DNA of 64,000 nt from Chryseobacterium sp. ERMR1:04 (lineage in GTDB: Bacteria; Bacteroidota; Bacteroidia; Flavobacteriales; Weeksellaceae), in contig NZ_LIRF01000008.1 in the NCBI RefSeq assembly GCF_001297705.1, forward strand, positions 186,001 through 250,000, written 5' to 3'. Below, one piece after another: positions 37,453-45,010 of this stretch; the first letter of the stretch is position 1, and every line of letters begins with the position of its first letter. The position numbers and the translations under genes were made by a program. The notes beneath the pieces are model-generated. The model saw nothing but the letters and a program-made list of their open reading frames with translations, had not been told where the DNA came from and did not search any database.

Positions 37453-37483
37453 CAAATTTATGAATAATTTTTAAATTGACAAA
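37453..37483 (-). promoter_or_regulatory. Promoter of the rplC-rplQ operon
   Basis: Minus strand: TTTG (37483-37480), 19 bases, TAAATTTG (37460-37453), an exact Bacteroidota promoter. Predicted start near 37446 gives a leader of about 100 bases before rplC. Confidence 0.8.
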
Positions 37484-37576
37484 TTTTATTGCAAAATATT
37501 TTGATTTTTAGCAGTTTACAAAAAATAAGCTGCCCTTCACATGATTTTAACATCAATAATGAAGATATACTTAAAA

Positions 37577-38341
37577 TTATTTTGTAATAACAGAGACTCC
37601 AACTTCTTCAAGTCCCTTTCTGTCTTCTTTTAAAATACCATCATCTGTAATCAAACAATCTATTTGATCCAGCGTAGCAATCCTCCCAAACCCTTTTTTA
37701 TTAAGCTTTGAAGAATCGGCCAATATCACTACCTTATCCGAACATTCAATCATCAACTGATTAAGATGAGCCTCTGCCGCATTGGATGTACTAATGCCAA
37801 AATCTAAATCAATACCATCTACTCCTAAAAATAATTTATTGCAGGAAAACTGCTTTAGAATAGTTTCGGATATAGAACCTACAATAGAAGTAGAACTTTT
37901 TCTCACCTCCCCTCCTAATTGTATAATATTAATGTTAGGATTATTACAAAGCTCAAGCGCCACTCTTAAAGAAGACGTAAGAACCGTAAGCCTTCCAAAA
38001 TTCACCAACATTCTTGCCAAATAATGCATCGTGGTCCCGGAAGCTAATATAATACAGTCATTTTCCTGAATCATCTGCAAAGCAGCTTTAGCAATACTCT
38101 GTTTTGCCTCTACATTGATGTTTTCTTTTTCATCTACATTTTTCTCATACGCATATCGCACGTACTTACTCGCTCCTCCATGATTACGAAACAGCAATCC
38201 CAAACTTTCTAAATAGTTCAAATCCTTTCGAATGGTAACAGAAGACACATTAAATTTCTCACATAGATCCTGAACAAGAACGTAGTCTTTTTCATCTAAC
38301 ACCTTTAAAATATCACTATGCCTAGCTATTAACTTTTCCAT
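37577..38341 (-). CDS. glpR: DeoR-family glycerol regulator
   Basis: 254 residues. N-terminal DeoR helix-turn-helix (VLVQDLCEKFNVSSVTIRKDLNYLESLGLLFRNHGGA) and a sugar-phosphate-binding domain (IIQLGGEVRKSSTSIVG, KLFLGVDGIDLDFGI, VVILADSSKLNKKGF). Divergent from glpD with 117 bases between starts. Likely repressor of the glpDKF operon, released by glycerol-3-phosphate, as in the GlpR subgroup; inferred from context. Confidence 0.88.
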   Translation of the reverse strand: MEKLIARHSDILKVLDEKDYVLVQDLCEKFNVSSVTIRKDLNYLESLGLLFRNHGGASKYVRYAYEKNVDEKENINVEAKQSIAKAALQMIQENDCIILASGTTMHYLARMLVNFGRLTVLTSSLRVALELCNNPNINIIQLGGEVRKSSTSIVGSISETILKQFSCNKLFLGVDGIDLDFGISTSNAAEAHLNQLMIECSDKVVILADSSKLNKKGFGRIATLDQIDCLITDDGILKEDRKGLEEVGVSVITK

Positions 38342-38408
38342 TGAATTTATTTCATCAAATTTATCACTTTTTTCCGACTTCTTAAAAATTTCATTTATTT
38401 TCTTTTTA

Positions 38409-38470
38409 GTTTCGTTTTTAATTTATACATTTGAAAACGAAACATAAACGAAACAGTTATGAAACGAAAT
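38409..38470 (+). promoter_or_regulatory. glpD promoter with repeated CGAAA operator boxes
   Basis: TAnnTTTG box TACATTTG at 38426-38433. Around it are GTTTCGTTTTT (38409-38419) and three direct copies of ACGAAA (starting 38437, 38448, 38464), the last overlapping the glpD start codon. TTTCG/CGAAA repeats are typical DeoR-family operators, so this is the probable GlpR binding region. Occupancy would cover the transcription start. Confidence 0.7.
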
Positions 38471-40057
38471 GAAGAACTAAATAAATTAACCAATACTCAA
38501 GAGTGGGATTTTATTGTTATTGGCGGAGGAGCCAGCGGCCTAGGTTCAGCATTAGATGCAACAAGCAGAGGATTCAAAACTTTACTGATAGAATCTCATG
38601 ATTTTGCAAAAGCCACATCCAGCAGAAGTACAAAACTCGTGCATGGTGGCGTGAGATATCTGGCTCAGGGTGATATCGGACTGGTAAAAGAAGCATTAAA
38701 AGAAAGAGGACTACTGGCACAAAATGCAGCCCATGTTGTAAAGAATCAATCTTTCATCATTCCCAACTACACTTGGTGGGGAGGAATCTATTATAAAATA
38801 GGATTATCGATCTATGATTTTCTAGCAGGAAAACTAAGCCTTGGGAGAACTCAATACATAAGCAAGTCTAAAACCGTAAGCAAACTTCCAACCATCGAAC
38901 AGAAAAATCTGATGAGCGGGGTTGTATATCAGGATGGACAATTTGATGATGCCCGTTTGGCCATTAACCTTGCTCAAACCATTATTGAAAAAGGTGGAAG
39001 TGCTATTAATTATTTAAAAGTCATTAACCTTCTTAAAAATGATTCAGGGAAAATAAGTGGTGTACTTGCAGAAGATCAGTTTACGCAAAAGCAATACGAA
39101 ATTCGCACTAAAGTAGTCATCAACGCAACAGGAGTATTCACCAATGATATATTGAATATGAATAATCCTAAGCACGGTAAACTTGTTGTTCCAAGTCAGG
39201 GAATTCATTTGGTTTTAGATAAATCATTCTTAAAAAGCGATGATGCCATCATGATTCCTAAAACTTCAGACGGAAGAGTTTTATTTGTAGTTCCATGGCA
39301 CGACAGAGCTTTAGTTGGAACAACCGATACTCTATTAGAAAGCGAAAGTTTTGAACCTCGTGCTTTGGAAGAAGAGATCAATTTCGTTTTAACAACCGCA
39401 AGACAGTATTTATCTAAAAAACCAACCCGTGAAGACGTAAAATCTGTTTTCGCCGGATTAAGACCTCTTGCAGCTCCTGAAGGAGAAGGAAAAAGCACTA
39501 AAGAAGTTTCCAGAAGTCACAAAGTGATCACATCAGATACAGGACTGGTTTCTATCATCGGTGGAAAATGGACGACTTACCGTAAAATGGCAGAAGATAC
39601 CATCAACAAAGCCATGGAAATCCATCAACTGGGAATCACAACTTCTAAAACAGAAAACTTATCTATTCACGGGAATATGAAAGCAGATCTGGTAGACAGA
39701 AGCAGTCATTTATATGTATATGGTTCAGACATCCCTTCTATTAAAAAATTACAGGAAAGCAATCCTGCTTATTCTCAAAAAATCCATCCGGAACATCCAT
39801 TCACCGTTGCAGAAATAATTTGGGCTGTACGATATGAAATGGCAGAAACCATAGAAGATGTTTTGGCAAGAAGAGTCCGTATGTTATTCTTAGATGCAAG
39901 AGCAGCCATAGACAGCGCTCACAAAGTAGCCTCTGTCATTGCACAAGAAAGAGGACTTTCACAAGAATGGGCACAACAGCAGGAAAAAGAATTTATTGAG
40001 TTAGCAAATGGTTATTTATTAATACCCTATTCTCCGAAAACAATCAACCTTAATTAA
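38459..40057 (+). CDS. glpD: Glycerol-3-phosphate dehydrogenase (FAD)
   Basis: 532 residues. FAD motif IGGGASGLGSALDATSRG (about 22-39), SSRSTKLVHGGVRYL, GVVYQDGQFDDARLAI, and GLRPLAAPEGEGKSTKEVSRSHKV with IIGGKWTTYRKMAE. Oxidises glycerol-3-phosphate to dihydroxyacetone phosphate at the inner membrane, passing electrons to quinone. First gene of glpDKF; 9 bases before glpK. Confidence 0.96.
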   Translation: MKRNEELNKLTNTQEWDFIVIGGGASGLGSALDATSRGFKTLLIESHDFAKATSSRSTKLVHGGVRYLAQGDIGLVKEALKERGLLAQNAAHVVKNQSFIIPNYTWWGGIYYKIGLSIYDFLAGKLSLGRTQYISKSKTVSKLPTIEQKNLMSGVVYQDGQFDDARLAINLAQTIIEKGGSAINYLKVINLLKNDSGKISGVLAEDQFTQKQYEIRTKVVINATGVFTNDILNMNNPKHGKLVVPSQGIHLVLDKSFLKSDDAIMIPKTSDGRVLFVVPWHDRALVGTTDTLLESESFEPRALEEEINFVLTTARQYLSKKPTREDVKSVFAGLRPLAAPEGEGKSTKEVSRSHKVITSDTGLVSIIGGKWTTYRKMAEDTINKAMEIHQLGITTSKTENLSIHGNMKADLVDRSSHLYVYGSDIPSIKKLQESNPAYSQKIHPEHPFTVAEIIWAVRYEMAETIEDVLARRVRMLFLDARAAIDSAHKVASVIAQERGLSQEWAQQQEKEFIELANGYLLIPYSPKTINLN

Positions 40058-40066
40058 TATAACAGC

Positions 40067-41563
40067 ATGCGTGAAAAATTAATTCTCGCTTTAGATCAAG
40101 GCACTACCTCTTCTAGAGCCATTTTATTCAACCACAGTGGAGAAATAGAATATATTTCCCAAAAGAGTTTTGAGCAGATCTTTCCTACTCCGGGCTGGGT
40201 AGAGCATGATCCTAATGAAATTTGGTCATCACAAATTTCAGTTGCTGCAGAAATTATTGCAAAAGCAGGAATTTCAGGGCTAGAAGTCGCCGCTATCGGA
40301 ATTACCAATCAACGAGAAACAACCATTGTTTGGGATAAAGAAACCGGAGAACCGATCTACAATGCTATTGTATGGCAAGACAGAAGAACATCCAAATATT
40401 GTGATGAACTGAAAGAACAAGGCCATACCGATATGATTAAGAAGAAAACAGGACTTGTTCTGGATGCTTATTTTTCGGCAACAAAATTAAAATGGATATT
40501 AGACCACGTAGATGGTGCAAGAGAAAAAGCTGAAGCAGGAAAACTGTGCTTCGGAACTGTTGACACTTGGCTGGTATGGAAACTTACCCGTGGAAAAATG
40601 TTTATCACCGATGTTTCCAATGCCAGCAGAACCATGCTTCTGAATATTCACACCTTAGATTGGGACAATGAGTTATTGGAATTGTTTAACATTCCAAGAG
40701 CTATTTTACCGGAAGTGAAACAGAGTAGTGAAATTTATGGTGAGACAGCCACTACTTTATTTTCAACAAAAATTCCTATTGCGGGTATTGCCGGAGATCA
40801 GCAGGCTGCTTTATTCGGACAAATGTGTACCACTCCCGGAATGGTAAAAAACACGTATGGAACAGGATGTTTTCTATTGATGAATACCGGAAAAGAAGCG
40901 GTAGAATCTAAAAACAATCTACTTACTACCGTTGCATGGAAAATAAATGGAGAGGTAAATTATGCTTTAGAAGGAAGTGTATTTGTAGGAGGTGCAGCCA
41001 TACAATGGTTAAGAGACGGACTTAAACTGATTAATTCAGCAGAAGAAATCAATGATCTTGCTAAAACAGTAGAAGACAATGGCGGCGTTTATTTCGTGCC
41101 TGCATTAACCGGTTTAGGCGCTCCTTACTGGGATCAATATGCAAGAGGAACCATTGTTGGAGTAACTCGTGGAACTACCAACGGACACATCGCAAGAGCA
41201 ACGTTGGAAGGAATTGCTTTTCAGGTATATGATATTGTAAAAGCAATGGAAGCAGATTCCGGAAGACCAAGTCTTGAACTAAGAGTTGACGGAGGAGCTT
41301 CTGCAAGTGATCTATTAATGCAGATTCAGTCTGATCTTTTCTCTGTTAAAATCACAAGACCAAAAACATTAGAGACCACCGCTTTAGGTGCCGCTTACCT
41401 TGCCGGTCTTGCTGTTGGATACTGGAAAAACATTGATGAGATTCAATCTCAATGGATCGTAGATAAAGATTTCCATCCACAGTTGGAAAAAGAAAAATCT
41501 GCTCAAATGGTTCATTTCTGGCACAAAGCAGTAAAACGTTCCCAAAACTGGATCGAAGATTAA
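40067..41563 (+). CDS. glpK: Glycerol kinase
   Basis: 498 residues. FGGY family: [62 protein letters not shown] and [13 protein letters not shown], with [11 protein letters not shown] and [14 protein letters not shown] near the end. Phosphorylates glycerol with ATP. Between glpD and glpF (23 bases). Confidence 0.97.
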   Translation: MREKLILALDQGTTSSRAILFNHSGEIEYISQKSFEQIFPTPGWVEHDPNEIWSSQISVAAEIIAKAGISGLEVAAIGITNQRETTIVWDKETGEPIYNAIVWQDRRTSKYCDELKEQGHTDMIKKKTGLVLDAYFSATKLKWILDHVDGAREKAEAGKLCFGTVDTWLVWKLTRGKMFITDVSNASRTMLLNIHTLDWDNELLELFNIPRAILPEVKQSSEIYGETATTLFSTKIPIAGIAGDQQAALFGQMCTTPGMVKNTYGTGCFLLMNTGKEAVESKNNLLTTVAWKINGEVNYALEGSVFVGGAAIQWLRDGLKLINSAEEINDLAKTVEDNGGVYFVPALTGLGAPYWDQYARGTIVGVTRGTTNGHIARATLEGIAFQVYDIVKAMEADSGRPSLELRVDGGASASDLLMQIQSDLFSVKITRPKTLETTALGAAYLAGLAVGYWKNIDEIQSQWIVDKDFHPQLEKEKSAQMVHFWHKAVKRSQNWIED

Positions 41564-41586
41564 TAATCCCCAAATAAATAATACAT

Positions 41587-42318
41587 ATGACACCATTTGT
41601 AGCAGAAATAATTGGGACAATGCTTATGATCCTATTAGGAAACGGCGTTGTAGCAAACGTTGTTTTGAAAGATACTAAGGGAAACAATTCCGGATGGATT
41701 GTTATCGCTACCGCTTGGGCACTGGCCGTTTTTGTAGGCGTTCAGGTAGCAGGCCCCATCAGTGGAGCACATTTGAATCCGGCCGTTACCATAGGTTTGG
41801 CAGTAGCAGGAAAATTCTCTTGGGACCTTGTTCCCACTTACATAGCAGGTGAGATGATCGGAGCCGCATTGGGAGCATTTCTTGTATGGCTATTCTACAG
41901 AGATCATTTCGCTATCACTGAAGATGAAGGAGCCAAGCTTGCTTGCTTCAGCACAGGACCCGCTATTAGAAACCCATTATCAAATTTTATCAGTGAAACG
42001 ATTGGAACTTTCGTGCTTGTTTTTGTGATCTTTTATTTTTCCGATCCAAGCCTTTCCCTTCATAATGATACTACCGCAAAAATAGGATTAGGCTCTATCG
42101 GTGCATTACCTGTTGCTTTCTTAGTTTGGGCTATTGGTCTTTCGCTAGGAGGAACTACAGGATACGCTATCAATCCCGCAAGAGATCTTGGTCCCAGAAT
42201 CATGCACGCCCTCCTTCCTATTAAAGGAAGCAGCGACTGGGGATATGCCTGGATACCTATTGCAGCACCCATACTCGGGGCTTCTTTAGCAGCAATACTT
42301 TACAGTTTCTTAAACTAA
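41587..42318 (+). CDS. glpF: Glycerol uptake facilitator (aquaglyceroporin)
   Basis: 243 residues, six membrane helices and the two MIP-family half-helices with NPA motifs: SGAHLNPAVTIG and GYAINPARDLGPR. The Asp after the second NPAR marks the glycerol-conducting subgroup. Supplies glycerol to GlpK. Confidence 0.95.
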   Translation: MTPFVAEIIGTMLMILLGNGVVANVVLKDTKGNNSGWIVIATAWALAVFVGVQVAGPISGAHLNPAVTIGLAVAGKFSWDLVPTYIAGEMIGAALGAFLVWLFYRDHFAITEDEGAKLACFSTGPAIRNPLSNFISETIGTFVLVFVIFYFSDPSLSLHNDTTAKIGLGSIGALPVAFLVWAIGLSLGGTTGYAINPARDLGPRIMHALLPIKGSSDWGYAWIPIAAPILGASLAAILYSFLN

Positions 42319-42325
42319 TTTACCC

Positions 42326-43129
42326 ATGAAAAAAATCGCAACAATGATCTGCCTGGTAACCCTAGGCATAGGGAAGCTTTTTGCTCAAGAAGCTGAAGAA
42401 AACAAAGACAATGGTAGATTGGATTTCACGGCAAACATCCAGAATAATCACCTTTGGAGAGGATTAATCATTACTGATAAACCTGTTGTTATGGGAAATC
42501 TTTCTTATGCTCTGGATGCAGAAAAAAAATGGAAAGTGGGGATATGGGGAGCTTCTGCTCTGGCGGATGATAAAGATGGAACACATTATAAGGAGATCAA
42601 CTATTATGTTCAATATTCAAACGGACGTTTTTATATTGGGCTGTGGGATTTATTTAATTCAAGAAATATCAATACCACAGTAGCATCGGACGACATCTTT
42701 AATTATTCAAACAGAAGAACAGCTCATATTATTGATCTGAGGACCAATTATACTTTCGGACCTTCATTTCCAATTAACGTTGAAGCAGACATTATGCTTT
42801 ACGGAGGAGCCAATGCCGGAGAAGTTGTACTAGAACCGGACGGAAGCTATAAAAAGAATAAATATTCTACGTATGTACAGGTTAGTTATCCAGTGATAGC
42901 CGGTAAGAAAGTAAATCTGGATGCATTTGTAGGTGCCGGATTCGCTCTTAATGACCCAACATTTCTGTATGGCAACGGAAAAAACAGCTTCGATGTTGTG
43001 AATGCAGGCGTAAAAGCCACCAAAACCGTAAAGATTACAGACCACTACAGCCTTCCCGTCTCTATGATGGCAATGTGGAATCCTTCTAATAAATACGCAA
43101 GGATTCAATTAGCGGCAACTGTATTTTAA
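42326..43129 (+). CDS. Outer-membrane porin-like protein in the glp operon
   Basis: 267 residues with a signal peptide ending at LFAQ. Repeated strand patterns (LDFTANIQNNHLWRGLIIT, KKWKVGIWGAS, YYVQYSNGRFYIGLWDLFN) resemble the TorF/gcw_chp barrel family. It lies 7 bases after glpF and before the terminator, so it is the last glp gene. An outer-membrane route for glycerol or glycerophosphodiesters is a reasonable guess from context, not shown. Confidence 0.7.
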   Translation: MKKIATMICLVTLGIGKLFAQEAEENKDNGRLDFTANIQNNHLWRGLIITDKPVVMGNLSYALDAEKKWKVGIWGASALADDKDGTHYKEINYYVQYSNGRFYIGLWDLFNSRNINTTVASDDIFNYSNRRTAHIIDLRTNYTFGPSFPINVEADIMLYGGANAGEVVLEPDGSYKKNKYSTYVQVSYPVIAGKKVNLDAFVGAGFALNDPTFLYGNGKNSFDVVNAGVKATKTVKITDHYSLPVSMMAMWNPSNKYARIQLAATVF

Positions 43130-43150
43130 AATAAAAAATTGTTAGTAAGA

Positions 43151-43188
43151 AACAAGCCATTCCAGTTTTTGGGATGGTTTGTTGTTTT
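43151..43188 (+). terminator. Terminator of the glp operon
   Basis: Stem aacaagccattcc / gggatggtttgtt (13 pairs with wobble and mismatch) followed by GTTTT, 21 bases after the last glp gene. Confidence 0.75.
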
Positions 43189-43202
43189 GAACATGTTTTG
43201 GC

Positions 43203-43383
43203 TTTAACCACAAAAGACAAAAGTTTTTATTGACCGTTTTAAAGTTTAACTATCTTGAAAATAAAAGCTTGCAAAAGAATAAAAATAAAAGATTTTTTAA
43301 AACTTATGTGTACTTTTTAACAGAATAAATTTTAGCTTAATAAAAATTAAAGCGTTCAACCTTTTGTGTCTGTTGTGGTTAAA
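43203..43383. repeat. Long-range inverted repeat in an intergenic region
   Basis: tttaaccacaaaagac-type sequence at 43203-43223 faces cttttgtgtctgttgtggtt-type sequence at 43361-43383: TTTAACCACA and TGTGGTTAAA match exactly, with CTTTTGT again at the inner ends. The ~137 bases between are AT-rich and non-coding. It resembles dispersed non-coding palindromic repeats of flavobacterial genomes. The whole gap 43189-43490 holds no gene. Confidence 0.6.
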
Positions 43384-43490
43384 ATTTTAGCTCCCATAAA
43401 TTTTCATATATGATTGTGCATGTTTCAGTCAATCCTCGTGTTTTTACGGTTTAATTTTTGCTGAGATATCTTTAATTTTGAGGAAAAAAT

Positions 43491-43904
43491 ATGAAAAAAG
43501 CTTTCAGTGTATTTATTTTATCCATCAGTACTCTATCTTATGCTCAATCTAACGCTCCTTTCATCGGGAAACGAGATTTCAATATTATGGAAGGCTTCAG
43601 CGGAACCGGAACTCCAACTTATTATCTGGATATAAAGAAAAATGGTGATGTCTATTTTGGATTTGTTCAAATTAACCAAGCTAGCGGAGAGGAAACAAAA
43701 GAAGAAATCAATGCCGGAAAATACAATCCAAAAGTGATGAAAGTTCATTTCAAAACAGACAATGAAACATTGTATCTGAAATTCGACAAAGAGAAAATCT
43801 ACCTTACCGACGAAAAAGGAAATATTCAAAAATCAGAAGACTGCTGCTCTGTTTCAGAAACAGAAAGCGGAAGTTGCACCTGTGATAGCGCATTGTATCA
43901 ATAA
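43491..43904 (+). CDS. Small exported protein of unknown function
   Basis: 137 residues with a signal peptide ending LSYAQ. The mature domain is beta-rich (TPTYYLDIKKNGDVYFGFVQ, KVMKVHFKTDNETLYLKFDKEKIYL) and ends with a cysteine cluster (DCCSVSETESGSCTC). Its stop codon TAA shares its last A with the start of the next gene (TAATG), so the two are translationally coupled. Not a recognised family. Confidence 0.65.
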   Translation: MKKAFSVFILSISTLSYAQSNAPFIGKRDFNIMEGFSGTGTPTYYLDIKKNGDVYFGFVQINQASGEETKEEINAGKYNPKVMKVHFKTDNETLYLKFDKEKIYLTDEKGNIQKSEDCCSVSETESGSCTCDSALYQ

Positions 43905-44881
43905 TGAAAATCTTAAGAATATTATGTATCCTCTTTCTTGTGGTTTCATGCCAAAAGAAAAATAACCATCCGTATACCTTCTATTACTGGAAAACCAATT
44001 TCTCCTTACATCCGGAAGAGAAAAAAGCACTAGATAAAGCAACAATTCCATATCTGTACACGCGATTTTTTGATGTAGATAAAGTAGGCGGAAAATTTCA
44101 GCCGGTTGGTGTTATCACAAAAGACAACAATTTTCTGACCGATAAGCAAATCGTCCCAACTGTTTTCATTACCAATCAAACCCTATTGAATATTTCACAA
44201 GATGAGATTCGATTTCTTGCTGAAAGCATCAATCAGTTAATTCAGAAAAAAATCACAGAATATCAAATAAAGGTTACTAACGAAATTCAAATCGATTGCG
44301 ACTGGACCGCTGGAACAAGGGATGATTATTTTACGTTTTTAAAAGAGCTCAAAAAAATATCGGGAAAAGAAATCACTTGTACCCTTCGTCTTCATCAGGT
44401 GAAAGATAAAAATCAAACCGGAATTCCGCCTGTTGACAAAGTATATTTAATGTGCTACTCTACTTCTTCGCCTTTGGAAAATTCAAATAAAAATTCAATT
44501 CTGGATGTTACGGTTTTGAAAAGTTATCTTGCGAAAATTGAAGACTATCCCATCAAAAAAATAGACGTGGCTCTTCCGATCTATTCGTGGGGAATTGTCA
44601 CCAATCATTTAGGAAAACATAAATTGATTAATGCTTTGTCTAAAGGAGATTTAAACAATCCTAATTTCAAAAAAATATCCTCAACCGAAATTGAAATCCA
44701 AAAAGATGGATTCTATTTTGGAAATTATCTTAACAAAGGTTTCAAAATAAAAGTTGAAGAAATAGCGGATGATCAACTTCAGGAAGTTGTCGGTTTTCTG
44801 GAGAAAAAAATTAAGCATTTCAATATCGTTTATTATCAATTAGATAGTAAATTTGTTACAGGGCAGAATTTTAATTTTTAA
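43904..44881 (+). CDS. Lipoprotein of unknown function
   Basis: 325 residues with lipoprotein signal LFLVVSC (Cys 16). The mature part has PYTFYYWKTNFSLHPEEKKAL and YLYTRFFDVD, then IQIDCDWTAGTRDDYFTFLKELKK and a KVYLMCYSTSSPLENS segment. Asp and Trp-rich strand ends (QIDCDWTAGT, IDVALPIYSWG) look like a TIM-barrel of the glycoside-hydrolase kind, but no confirmed catalytic pair is visible. Coupled to the preceding gene by a one-base overlap. Confidence 0.65.
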   Translation: MKILRILCILFLVVSCQKKNNHPYTFYYWKTNFSLHPEEKKALDKATIPYLYTRFFDVDKVGGKFQPVGVITKDNNFLTDKQIVPTVFITNQTLLNISQDEIRFLAESINQLIQKKITEYQIKVTNEIQIDCDWTAGTRDDYFTFLKELKKISGKEITCTLRLHQVKDKNQTGIPPVDKVYLMCYSTSSPLENSNKNSILDVTVLKSYLAKIEDYPIKKIDVALPIYSWGIVTNHLGKHKLINALSKGDLNNPNFKKISSTEIEIQKDGFYFGNYLNKGFKIKVEEIADDQLQEVVGFLEKKIKHFNIVYYQLDSKFVTGQNFNF

Positions 44882-44901
44882 TTTAAATATTATTAATCAC
44901 A

Positions 44902-44951
44902 AAATCTGTAAAGATATAACGTTGTTTTTCTCCCTCAGATTACACAGATTT
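44902..44951. repeat. Short inverted repeat AAATCTGT / ACAGATTT
   Basis: aaatctgt at 44902-44909 and acagattt at 44944-44951, 34 bases apart, in the gap before the 905-residue gene. The right arm belongs to a ctcagattacacagatttac motif resembling repeats dispersed in Chryseobacterium genomes. Confidence 0.5.
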
Positions 44952-45010
44952 ACGTAGATAATTTGAATCCTTCTTTTAATTTTAAACTATAAAAAAACAC
45001 CATCTATACA

